A DNA stretch of 64,000 nucleotides, taken from assembly GCF_029688925.1 (NCBI RefSeq), contig NZ_JARUKY010000014.1, positions 51,115-115,114 of the forward strand, given 5' to 3'. A model generated the notes under the pieces. It saw only the letters and a program-made list of their open reading frames with translations. It was not told the origin of the DNA and ran no database searches. Made by a program: the position numbers and the translations under genes. Shown here piece after piece: positions 43,958 through 51,023 of the stretch. The first letter of the stretch is position 1. The number at the start of each line of letters is the position of its first letter. The DNA comes from Evansella sp. AB-P1 (GTDB lineage: Bacteria > Bacillota > Bacilli > Bacillales > Salisediminibacteriaceae).

Positions 43958-45139
43958 TTATAGTCGTTCCCAAATAGCTGCAATTCCTTGACCGCCTCCT
44001 ATGCAAGCGGAAGAGACACCATATTTTTTCCCTTGTCGCCTCAGTTCATAAGCTAATGTCAACGTGATTCTTGCTCCCGAGGCAGCTAATGGATGACCGA
44101 AGGCAACTGCACCACCATTGACATTCCCAATAGAAGAATCAAATTCTAGTTCCTTTTGACATGCTAAATATTGGGCCGAAAATGCTTCATTAATCTCAAC
44201 AAGATCAAGGTCCGCCATTGTCATCCCTCCTTTTTCAAGAGCAGCACGAATGGCTGGAACAGGTCCAATTCCCATGATCGTTGGATCTACACCAACTACT
44301 GCATGGGACACTAATCTAGCAATCGGCTTCAATCCTCTTTTTTCTGCATATTCATTGGATGCTATGACAACCGCTACACCACCATCATTAATTCCACTGG
44401 CATTCCCAGGGGTCACTACGCCATCTTCAGCAAATCTTGCTTTTAATTTCCCGAGCTTTTGCATGCTTGTTTTTCTTGGATGTTCGTCTTTCTCCACTAC
44501 TTTACGTTCTCTCCCTACCTTCACTTCTACTGGGACAATTTCCTCTTGTATATAGCCCTTTTCTATAGCTGCCAAGGCTCGGTCATGACTTGACAAAGCA
44601 TGTGAATCTACTTCTTCACGCGTAATCCCGTACTTCTTGGCTAAGTTTTCTGCAGTATGAGCCATCTTACAGTTAGCAGCAGAATCATGAAAGGATTCCC
44701 AAAGCCAATCTTCCATTGGAGCTGCCCCTAAAGGTAAGCCTGATCGTAGTCCTCTTATGACGTGTGGAACCTGTGTGAGGTTTTCAGCTCCACCACACAA
44801 AACAGCATTCGCTTCTCCAGTTAAAATATAGCGACACCCAGTTAATATCGATTCCAGACCAGAGCCGCATAACCGATTGATGGTCAAAGCAGGGACTTCT
44901 ATTGGAACACCTGCTTTCAAGCCAACATGTCTTGCAAAAACATGGGCATCATTATGGGACTGCATCACATTTCCGAAGACAACATGATCAATCTCCTCTG
45001 GTTCAACCGTCGATCGCTTCATGGCTTCCTTTGCTGCAAAAGCACCCAATTCAGCAGATGTTGTATTTGAAAACGATCCACAGTATTCCCCAAACGCTGT
45101 ACGACTACCTTCTATTAAAACAATGTCTTTTCCATTCAT
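43958..45139 (-). CDS. Thiolase (acetyl-CoA C-acyltransferase)
   Basis: 393 residues, ATG after AGGAGG. The nucleophile Cys is at about 91 in TINRLCGSGLESI, His is in GGAVAFGHPLAASGARI, and the second Cys is in SSACIGGGQGIA; NEAFSAQ is also present, so it is a complete degradative thiolase. It would split the 3-oxoacyl-CoA made by the dehydrogenase at 29227 into acetyl-CoA and a shorter, perhaps hydroxybenzoyl, CoA. Its promoter carries the same operator-like site as that of the dehydrogenase operon. Confidence 0.9.
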   Translation of the reverse strand: MNGKDIVLIEGSRTAFGEYCGSFSNTTSAELGAFAAKEAMKRSTVEPEEIDHVVFGNVMQSHNDAHVFARHVGLKAGVPIEVPALTINRLCGSGLESILTGCRYILTGEANAVLCGGAENLTQVPHVIRGLRSGLPLGAAPMEDWLWESFHDSAANCKMAHTAENLAKKYGITREEVDSHALSSHDRALAAIEKGYIQEEIVPVEVKVGRERKVVEKDEHPRKTSMQKLGKLKARFAEDGVVTPGNASGINDGGVAVVIASNEYAEKRGLKPIARLVSHAVVGVDPTIMGIGPVPAIRAALEKGGMTMADLDLVEINEAFSAQYLACQKELEFDSSIGNVNGGAVAFGHPLAASGARITLTLAYELRRQGKKYGVSSACIGGGQGIAAIWERL

Positions 45140-45184
45140 GACGTCTACCTCCTATTCCTTCCTTTAACACTATCATTGGTTACT

Positions 45185-45190
45185 ATTATA
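45185..45190 (-). promoter_or_regulatory. -10 hexamer of the thiolase promoter
   Basis: TATAAT on the minus strand, exactly 23 bp after the conserved site at 45214-45228. Confidence 0.6.
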
Positions 45191-45213
45191 AAAGTCTAAT
45201 AGCAATAAAATCA

Positions 45214-45228
45214 CAGTCACCGTGTAGG
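45214..45228 (-). promoter_or_regulatory. Conserved operator-like site 6 (proximal), thiolase
   Basis: CCTACACGGTGACTG on the minus strand. A degenerate partner, CCATCAAAAAGTACG, sits 33 bp further up. Confidence 0.65.
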
Positions 45229-45301
45229 AAAATAAGGGAGGTGTTTCGTACTTTTTGATGGGTATGAGGGTGGTAGGTTAAAAGAATAAATTTATAGTAA
45301 T

Positions 45302-45341
45302 TCAAAAAAAGAAGGATCCGTTTGTTAAAACAGTCCTTCTC
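45302..45341 (-). terminator. Terminator of the P450 operon
   Basis: Minus strand AGAAGGA pairs with TCCTTCT and is followed by TTTTTTTG, about 20 bases beyond the stop at 45360. Confidence 0.75.
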
Positions 45342-45359
45342 CATTCAACTAATATTTGA

Positions 45360-46571
45360 TTAAGCAGGTGAGTACTTAAGTGGAACAGAGAGTGCTCCCC
45401 ACTCGGCACCAGGTGTCATTTTAATTTCCCCTGTCAGTTCAAAATCCTTCGTCCGATTCAACGCTTCTTCTAACGTTATGCGAAGAAGCCTGCGAGCAAG
45501 GGGAGAACCTGGACACTTATGTGGTCCCTCGCCGAAACCAATATGCTGATCAATATTAGGACGATTCAAAATAAATTTATCGCCTTCAGGAAATACATCC
45601 TCGTCACGGTTTGCAGAAGCATACGCTACAGCAATAGGTTCATCCTTTTTAATTAACCTACCACGAATGACCACGTCTTTCTTCGGAGTTCTTGCCATGC
45701 CACGATACGGTACTAAGAGGCGTAAGAACTCCTCCACCCCTGCTGGAATGAGAGACGGGTTCTGGCGAAGCTGTTCCTGAATATCTTTATGCATGGCCAT
45801 ATAGGCAAAAATACTGCTGAGCATGACACTCGGTGCAACCATTCCTGTCACCAATAGCTGACGAACACAGCCTAAAACATATTCATCTGGCAAAGGCTCT
45901 CCTTCATACTCTGTTACTAATAAAGCACTAGTTAAATCTTCCGTCACATTCATCGGGCGTTCCTTCCGTTCCTGGATAATATCTCTAGCGATATCATATA
46001 ATTTCAAGCTAAGCCTTTTTACCTCTGGATGATTCATGAATTGAATTTCCCGCACATATTTAGCACTAACATCTTTTATTTCTAGTGATAGCTCTTTCGG
46101 AACGTTGAAAAAATCCGCAAACACATAAGGGGGAAATTTAAAGGCATATTCATCTGCAAAATCCCCTTCTCCACTTGCTATTAAAGGATCTAGTAATGAA
46201 ATAGCATCCCTTCGAATCCCTTCTTCCATTCCATCCATCTTCTCTTTGCTGAAAAACTGGTTGATTACCCGGCGATAAGCAGTATGCTCAGGGGGATCGA
46301 AATGTAAAGGTGGTCTTCGTCCTGTAAAAGCAAATTTAGGTACCGTATTCTGAACAGATGTTGTAAAAACTTCGTGATTTTTAACGGTATTAACAACGTC
46401 ATCATACTTCAGTACAGACCAGAAGCCATTGTAGGAATGACTATGTGCCACAGGGCATATCCCTCTTAACTCCTTGAATTCCTCATGTGCCGTATAAAAA
46501 GTTTCTGGCTTATCTGCAACAAAATCATTCGTTAATCTGGGATCGTCAAACGGTTTCGTTCCCATTGTCAT
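45360..46571 (-). CDS. Cytochrome P450 (paralogue 1) with altered I-helix
   Basis: 403 residues, ATG after GGAGGG. The haem loop is GFGEGPHKCPGSPLARRLL with the axial Cys at 353; the K-helix ExxR lies in EEFLRLLVPYRG. In the I-helix the usual Gly-x-Asp/Glu-Thr is replaced: LLVTGMVAPSVM puts Val245, Ala246 and Pro247 where P450cam has Asp251, Thr252 and Val253. The proton-relay acid and alcohol are therefore both missing. It is soluble, of the bacterial class I type, but no ferredoxin or reductase gene is nearby. It may act on a ring-methoxy or side-chain position of an aromatic acid. It is 51 bases after its paralogue. Confidence 0.85.
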   Translation of the reverse strand: MTMGTKPFDDPRLTNDFVADKPETFYTAHEEFKELRGICPVAHSHSYNGFWSVLKYDDVVNTVKNHEVFTTSVQNTVPKFAFTGRRPPLHFDPPEHTAYRRVINQFFSKEKMDGMEEGIRRDAISLLDPLIASGEGDFADEYAFKFPPYVFADFFNVPKELSLEIKDVSAKYVREIQFMNHPEVKRLSLKLYDIARDIIQERKERPMNVTEDLTSALLVTEYEGEPLPDEYVLGCVRQLLVTGMVAPSVMLSSIFAYMAMHKDIQEQLRQNPSLIPAGVEEFLRLLVPYRGMARTPKKDVVIRGRLIKKDEPIAVAYASANRDEDVFPEGDKFILNRPNIDQHIGFGEGPHKCPGSPLARRLLRITLEEALNRTKDFELTGEIKMTPGAEWGALSVPLKYSPA

Positions 46572-46622
46572 CTTTCCCTCCTCTATATGCTCTTTCTCTT
46601 CTTCTATACTGGATGGACAAAC

Positions 46623-47906
46623 TTACGCCTTTGTTACTTTCAATGGAACAGATACAGGTCCCCATTCTGGAAAAGGAGTCATTTCCACTTCTCCATCAAG
46701 GGATAGATTTTTCGTTCGTGAAAGTAATTCTGTTAATGTAATTCGCAGCATCATTCGGGCAAGTGGTGCACCAGGACATTGGTGTGGTCCCATTCCAAAT
46801 GCCACATGATCCTTAATATTAGGACGATATAGAATGAATTGATCTCCGTCAGGAAAAACCTCTTCATCTCGATTGGCAGATGCAAAAACAACGGCAATTG
46901 GTTCATCTTTCTTTATTTTTCGACCACCGATTTCAACATCATGAGTAGGTGTACGTGCAAACCCACGGTACGGCGTAAAAAGTCTTAAATATTCTTCAAT
47001 TGCGGCAGGGATTAAAGTATGATCCTTCCGAAGTCGTTCCTGAATATCTGGATTTTGAGCAAGGTGTACAGACATACTCCCAATAAAAACAACTGGCGCG
47101 ATCATCCCAACTACTATTAACTGTCTGATCGTTCCAAGAATTAACTCATCAGGCAAAGGCTCTCCTTTATACGTTTTTGCTAGAAAAGCGCTAGTAACAT
47201 CTTTTGATGGATCCATTGGGTTCTCTTTTCTCATTTGAATGATTGTTCTGGCGATGTCATACAACTCTAGACTTTTTTGTTGAATAGCCGGCTTATCCAC
47301 TCGATTAAGGGCTTTCACATATAACTTCGTAACCTCACGTATTTTCATAGACAGTTCTGTTGATAGGTTAAAAAATTTCGCAAAGACATAACCAGGTAGA
47401 TGGTGGGAAAAATCCGTACATATGTCTCCTCCCCCGCTATCAATAAATGGCTGCAATAGATCTACGGTCGTTTTCTGTACAAGTGGTTCAAGCTCTGTCA
47501 TTTTTTCTTCTGTAAAAAAGGGATCCAGTGTTCTTCTGTATGGGGTATGCTCAGGCGGATCTAAATGTAAAGGTGGTCTTCTACCAGTCGTCGATACTTT
47601 CGGAACAACATTTTGTACGGATGTAACAAAGGTCGCTGGTTCCTTCAAAACATTTACGATGTCCTTATATTTAAATAACGCCCAAAATCCCTCGTAAGCA
47701 GAACTATGCGCTACGGGACAATGCTTCCTTAATTCGTTATATTCTTCATGCGCATTATAAAACGTTTCTTTTTTTATCGGATTAAAATCACTAGTCTTAG
47801 GCTCTCTCTCCTCAAGACTTAGGCTATTAAATTCTCCATGCTGAAACGGACACTGTTCACCCTTCGTCTCCTCGGATGCATGCCGGTTGTTTCCATGATG
47901 ATTCAC
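46623..47906 (-). CDS. Cytochrome P450 (paralogue 2) with altered I-helix
   Basis: 427 residues with a GTG start at 47906 after GGGGGAG. The haem loop is AFGMGPHQCPGAPLARMML with Cys at 377. The I-helix reads LIVVGMIAPVVF, with Ile269, Ala270 and Pro271 at the acid-alcohol positions, the same loss as in the 45360 protein. The N-terminus is about 25 residues longer, with one extra Cys. The two genes are a tandem duplication that has kept the unusual I-helix, which suggests that the change is functional. Confidence 0.85.
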   Translation of the reverse strand: MNHHGNNRHASEETKGEQCPFQHGEFNSLSLEEREPKTSDFNPIKKETFYNAHEEYNELRKHCPVAHSSAYEGFWALFKYKDIVNVLKEPATFVTSVQNVVPKVSTTGRRPPLHLDPPEHTPYRRTLDPFFTEEKMTELEPLVQKTTVDLLQPFIDSGGGDICTDFSHHLPGYVFAKFFNLSTELSMKIREVTKLYVKALNRVDKPAIQQKSLELYDIARTIIQMRKENPMDPSKDVTSAFLAKTYKGEPLPDELILGTIRQLIVVGMIAPVVFIGSMSVHLAQNPDIQERLRKDHTLIPAAIEEYLRLFTPYRGFARTPTHDVEIGGRKIKKDEPIAVVFASANRDEEVFPDGDQFILYRPNIKDHVAFGMGPHQCPGAPLARMMLRITLTELLSRTKNLSLDGEVEMTPFPEWGPVSVPLKVTKA

Positions 47907-48001
47907 ACCTAACTCCCCCTTTCTTGAAACGTAACGGATGGAAAGATTAGTCGTAATATTCTTATAATTTTAAGTTTATTATGAAAAAGTAGGACATACA
48001 A

Positions 48002-48016
48002 CCGTCACGGTACACA
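48002..48016 (-). promoter_or_regulatory. Degenerate operator-like site 7 (proximal), P450 operon
   Basis: TGTGTACCGTGACGG on the minus strand, 33 bp downstream of site 8. 23 bp further comes TAAACT, a poor -10. Confidence 0.4.
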
Positions 48017-48034
48017 AAAACAATCCTATATATT

Positions 48035-48049
48035 CATCACTTGTGTAGG
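48035..48049 (-). promoter_or_regulatory. Conserved operator-like site 8 (distal), P450 operon
   Basis: CCTACACAAGTGATG on the minus strand, 129 bases upstream of the first P450 start codon. Confidence 0.55.
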
Positions 48050-48053
48050 AAAG

Positions 48054-48495
48054 AATCGGTTTTGTAGGGGATCGGGAGAGGGGGCAGAGGCTGCGGGAAC
48101 GGGGATGGGGATGGAGGTGGAGATGGGATCAGATTCTAAAATGGGATTAAAAACTATGGCAAATCCGCCCGGTCCTTTCATTGAATTAATAATAGTCCGA
48201 CCAACCTTCCTGCATTTTTGCTTTTTTAATGTTTGAAGGAACAATGGACTAAGTAGTTGCTGTTTCTACGGCTTTCTACGGCTCTCGATTCCTGCTTAAA
48301 CATAACAAATTAAATTTTTTACCTTTTACAGGAACATGTAAGAAATAGGCAAGACGCCCTCATATCACCGAAATGCAAATTTACTTGTAAACAGGACCAG
48401 TCAACCATTTATTAGAGGGCCACTAGACACCAAAATGTGACATAATCTAAAAGGAGTTTGATCATCGTTGGAGAATAAATATAATATTGTCTTAA
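48054..48495. other. Gene-free stretch with G-rich low-complexity DNA
   Basis: 48066-48127 is an irregular GGGGAT/GGAGGT run. A 72-codon frame on the minus strand (48026-48244) overlaps it, but its Pro/Ser/Ile run is simply the reverse of this repeat and it has no ribosome site. Nothing else recognised. Confidence 0.5.
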
Positions 48496-48519
48496 ATGAA
48501 TAGAAATGGAGGAAAAAAC

Positions 48520-48726
48520 GTGATTTTTTCAGAATTATTTGTCGTTATTTTACCTTTTGCCACAGCTATTATTATTACAACCGTTGCATTACACCATAAA
48601 CGTAGAGTTCTTGAAATGCAGAGTGGCACGGACATTGACATCATTGATTTAAATAAAAAAATTGATACATTGACTGAAAAAGTGGATTATTTACAAAAGG
48701 AGTTACAAAAAGAAAAAAAGATATAA
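48520..48726 (+). CDS. Small single-pass membrane protein with coiled-coil tail
   Basis: 68 residues from a GTG at 48520, with GGAGG at 7 bases; the ATG at 48496 has no ribosome site. One membrane helix (about residues 5-25) is followed by a basic HHKRR stop-transfer and a heptad-patterned tail (LNKKIDTLTEKVDYLQKELQ). No family recognised; the layout resembles small scaffold or shock-type membrane proteins. Confidence 0.65.
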   Translation: MIFSELFVVILPFATAIIITTVALHHKRRVLEMQSGTDIDIIDLNKKIDTLTEKVDYLQKELQKEKKI

Positions 48727-48875
48727 TATCAACCTCTCATAATAGAATGCTTCTTGATTCACCTGTAAGCGGGACTTAGATAGCTACACATTTATTATAA
48801 TAAGGTGAAATAAAACGGTGAACATACTGAACTATACCGCCAAACAAACCAACAAAAATATCTTGAAGATATTCA

Positions 48876-48955
48876 AATAAGAAAAGCACAAGACGCCCCA
48901 ATTTCACTTAAGCCCACATCCTGGGGGCAACAGTGTAATTTCGTCGTCACGTCTC
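48876..48955. repeat. Family C dispersed repeat (copy 2)
   Basis: AATAAGAAAAGCACAAGACG, CCCACATCCTGGGGGCAACAG and TTTCGTCGTCACGTC align with the copies at 6801 and 60082. Confidence 0.6.
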
Positions 48956-48957
48956 CT

Positions 48958-49047
48958 ACAAAAATGCCAGCCCAGGCGCAGTAAAGTCTTGCAGCGTCGG
49001 GGCTGGCACTGGATTCTAGGATTTCGAGACAAGGTTCCTTCGTCCCC
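48958..49047. repeat. Family A/composite terminator repeat (copy 10)
   Basis: ATGCCAGCCC and GGGGCTGGCA arms around AGTAAAGTCTTGCAGCG, followed by a GAGACAAGGTTCCTTCGTCC segment. It ends 4 bases before the stop of the AraC gene at 49051. Confidence 0.7.
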
Positions 49048-49050
49048 TTT

Positions 49051-49896
49051 TTATTTTTTCTGTACTGTCATCCATATCTCACTCTTATTCTCTTTACTCG
49101 CTAGAATCTCCGGTCCTTCTACATGTTCGTAGCCTGAGGATGGAAACCACTCGGAATAGATTCTTCCCCAAGCCTCTTGCACTACATCCCAATCACCCTC
49201 GACCTCAAACACTGCCCAAGTGTACTCCTTTATCTCAAGCTCCTCGAGATTTTCTGGACACGGTTTCGTTGTTGCGGCTGCAATGTAGTAATCCAGTTCA
49301 CCATCCTGACTACGTTCATCAGAAAAATTCGTACATATATTTATAATACCTCTTGGTTCTAAATTAGATAATTCCTCAATTTGTGTATAAGTGTCATCAC
49401 TTATTGACTCCCACATTTCAGATATTTCAGGATTCGTACCTGTAGGCACCAAATTAATTCTTTTTTTCCAACCGACCACTTTAAATGCATCTTTTTGTTC
49501 AATTCTGTAATTCATTTCCGTTCCTCCTTTAATTGTCAATTGGAAGGTCATTTTTGGAAAAGCCTTGAGTGAATGACCATGGTTCCGTGCCTCTGTTGGA
49601 GTAATTCCGTGGAGGTTTTGAAACGCCCTCGTAAAGGAATCTGGTGAATGATAACCATATTTCATTGCTACATCAATTACTTTTTCATTTCTATCCTTTA
49701 AATCAAAAGCCGCAAGAGTCAGTCGACGCCGCCTATTATATTCCGAAAGCGACACGCCTGCTAGGAATGAAAACATCCTTTTAAAATGATATTCCGAGCA
49801 TTGGGCAATTCTCGAAACCTCTTGAAAGTCTATATCATTCACCAAATTTTCTTCAATATAGTTTATTGCTCCATTCATCTTTTCCAGCGAATCCAT
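49051..49896 (-). CDS. AraC-family regulator with GyrI-like ligand-binding domain
   Basis: 281 residues, ATG after GGGGAGG. The N-terminal 110 residues are the double helix-turn-helix ([40 protein letters not shown]). From about residue 125 a GyrI/Rob-like effector domain follows ([20 protein letters not shown], ending [15 protein letters not shown]). Such proteins usually respond to a small lipophilic or cationic molecule. The target is not evident. Confidence 0.88.
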   Translation of the reverse strand: MDSLEKMNGAINYIEENLVNDIDFQEVSRIAQCSEYHFKRMFSFLAGVSLSEYNRRRRLTLAAFDLKDRNEKVIDVAMKYGYHSPDSFTRAFQNLHGITPTEARNHGHSLKAFPKMTFQLTIKGGTEMNYRIEQKDAFKVVGWKKRINLVPTGTNPEISEMWESISDDTYTQIEELSNLEPRGIINICTNFSDERSQDGELDYYIAAATTKPCPENLEELEIKEYTWAVFEVEGDWDVVQEAWGRIYSEWFPSSGYEHVEGPEILASKENKSEIWMTVQKK

Positions 49897-50066
49897 TTTT
49901 ATGACCTCCCCTTCAATAATAGATTAACAATTTCTAATTAAAGGAACCCGACAATCGGTGCACACTTCTGCAGGGTGAATGCAGCATTGTATAATCACCC
50001 TTTAAGTTTTTTATTCAAAATGGTTTTCACCATCTATTCAGGGTCTCTAAGTTAGGCATCCATACT

Positions 50067-50206
50067 AGTGAACTGTCCTCGAAAATTATGAATCAAACAT
50101 TCCGTTTACAAAAGAAAAGTGCCGGCCCCACACAGTAAAGTGTTATTGCTCCGGGGCTGGCACTGAATTTCAGGGGTTCGGGACAAGGTCCTGTCCCTTC
50201 GTCCCA
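50067..50206. repeat. 140-bp composite repeat (family A core, copy 11)
   Basis: GAACTGTCCTCGAAAATTAT, AAAAGAAAAGTGCCGGCCCC, then the hairpin arm GGGGCTGGCACT and GGGACAAGGTCCTGTCCC. The same order occurs at 50895-51023. Read on the minus strand it is an intrinsic terminator (AGTGCCAGCCCC and GGGGCCGGCACT, then TTTCTTTTG) 6 bases after the RDD gene. Confidence 0.75.
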
Positions 50207-50211
50207 CTCCA

Positions 50212-50631
50212 TTAACTGTGTAACACATTTTTCTTATATACGACATATGTCTTGGCCAGTTTGTCATGAAGCCCTGTCTTTTTTTCAGTAAAAGCTACCA
50301 TGAAATATCCAATAAAAAGGATAACGGAAATATATTCACTTAAATATCTTCCAAGGGATTGGGGTACATTTAATTTACGACCTTTTTGATCGATTATTTT
50401 CAAACCAAAGAGTGCTTTACCAACTGTCCCTTGAAGTTTAGTAACCGGTAAAATAATTCTATACAATGACCAGATTACTGAAATGGGGATGTTAAACCAT
50501 ATCGTCTCCTGTCTCTCTCCTAGTCCAAAGACAAGGTGGTTGAATACATTTAAAGGATAAAGAACGAACAATATGTCAATGAAAAAGGCAAAGAACCTTC
50601 TCAGAAACCCTGCACAAACCATATTTTCCAT
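50212..50631 (-). CDS. RDD-family membrane protein
   Basis: 139 residues, ATG after AGGAGTGG. The RDD pattern is GFLRRFFAFFIDILFVLYPL (Arg, then Asp in the first helix), and GTVGKALFGLKIIDQKGRKL precedes the last helix. Three to four membrane segments. The general role is unknown; some members act as ion exchangers in salt or alkaline stress. Confidence 0.8.
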   Translation of the reverse strand: MENMVCAGFLRRFFAFFIDILFVLYPLNVFNHLVFGLGERQETIWFNIPISVIWSLYRIILPVTKLQGTVGKALFGLKIIDQKGRKLNVPQSLGRYLSEYISVILFIGYFMVAFTEKKTGLHDKLAKTYVVYKKNVLHS

Positions 50632-50860
50632 CTAACCACTCCTGTCACAAACGATTGTTGAACATCAATATAAAACATTATTGACTAAGAGTATTATTAG
50701 CCCCAAAACGTACGATTACACATTTTCACTTAATGGGGCCATTATAATGAAATAAAACAGGTGTCAAGTGTCATATATCCGATTTTCTTGATTCATAACC
50801 TCTCATTTGAATTTGTATTTCCATTAATAAACGCAAACCATTTTATAATTGTATTGAAAA

Positions 50861-50897
50861 AAAAACACACAAACATTGATATATCAATGTTTGTGTG
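50861..50897 (-). terminator. Perfect 32-bp palindrome, terminator of the helicase gene
   Basis: 50866-50897 is a perfect palindrome with CACACAAACATTGAT as its left arm. On the minus strand it is followed by nine T. It lies beyond the composite repeat at 50895-51023. Confidence 0.8.
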
Positions 50898-51023
50898 AAC
50901 TACCCTCGAAGATTATGAATCAAACATTAAGATTACAAAAGAAAAGATGCCAGTCTCGACGTAGTAAAATATTGCTGCGCCGGTGCTAACACGTCTTGGG
51001 TTCGGGACAATCCCTCTGTCCCA
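50895..51023. repeat. Composite repeat (family A core, copy 12)
   Basis: Second copy of the 50067 element (GAACTACCCTCGAAGATTAT, AGATGCCAGTCTCG, GGGACAATCCCTCTGTCCC), more decayed in the hairpin arms. It ends directly at the stop codon of the gene at 51024. Confidence 0.7.

Noticed and set aside
48026..48244. 72-codon open frame with a Pro/Ser/Ile-rich stretch
   Set aside because: No ribosome site; the Pro-rich run is the reverse strand of an irregular GGGGAT repeat, and the frame covers an operator-like site.
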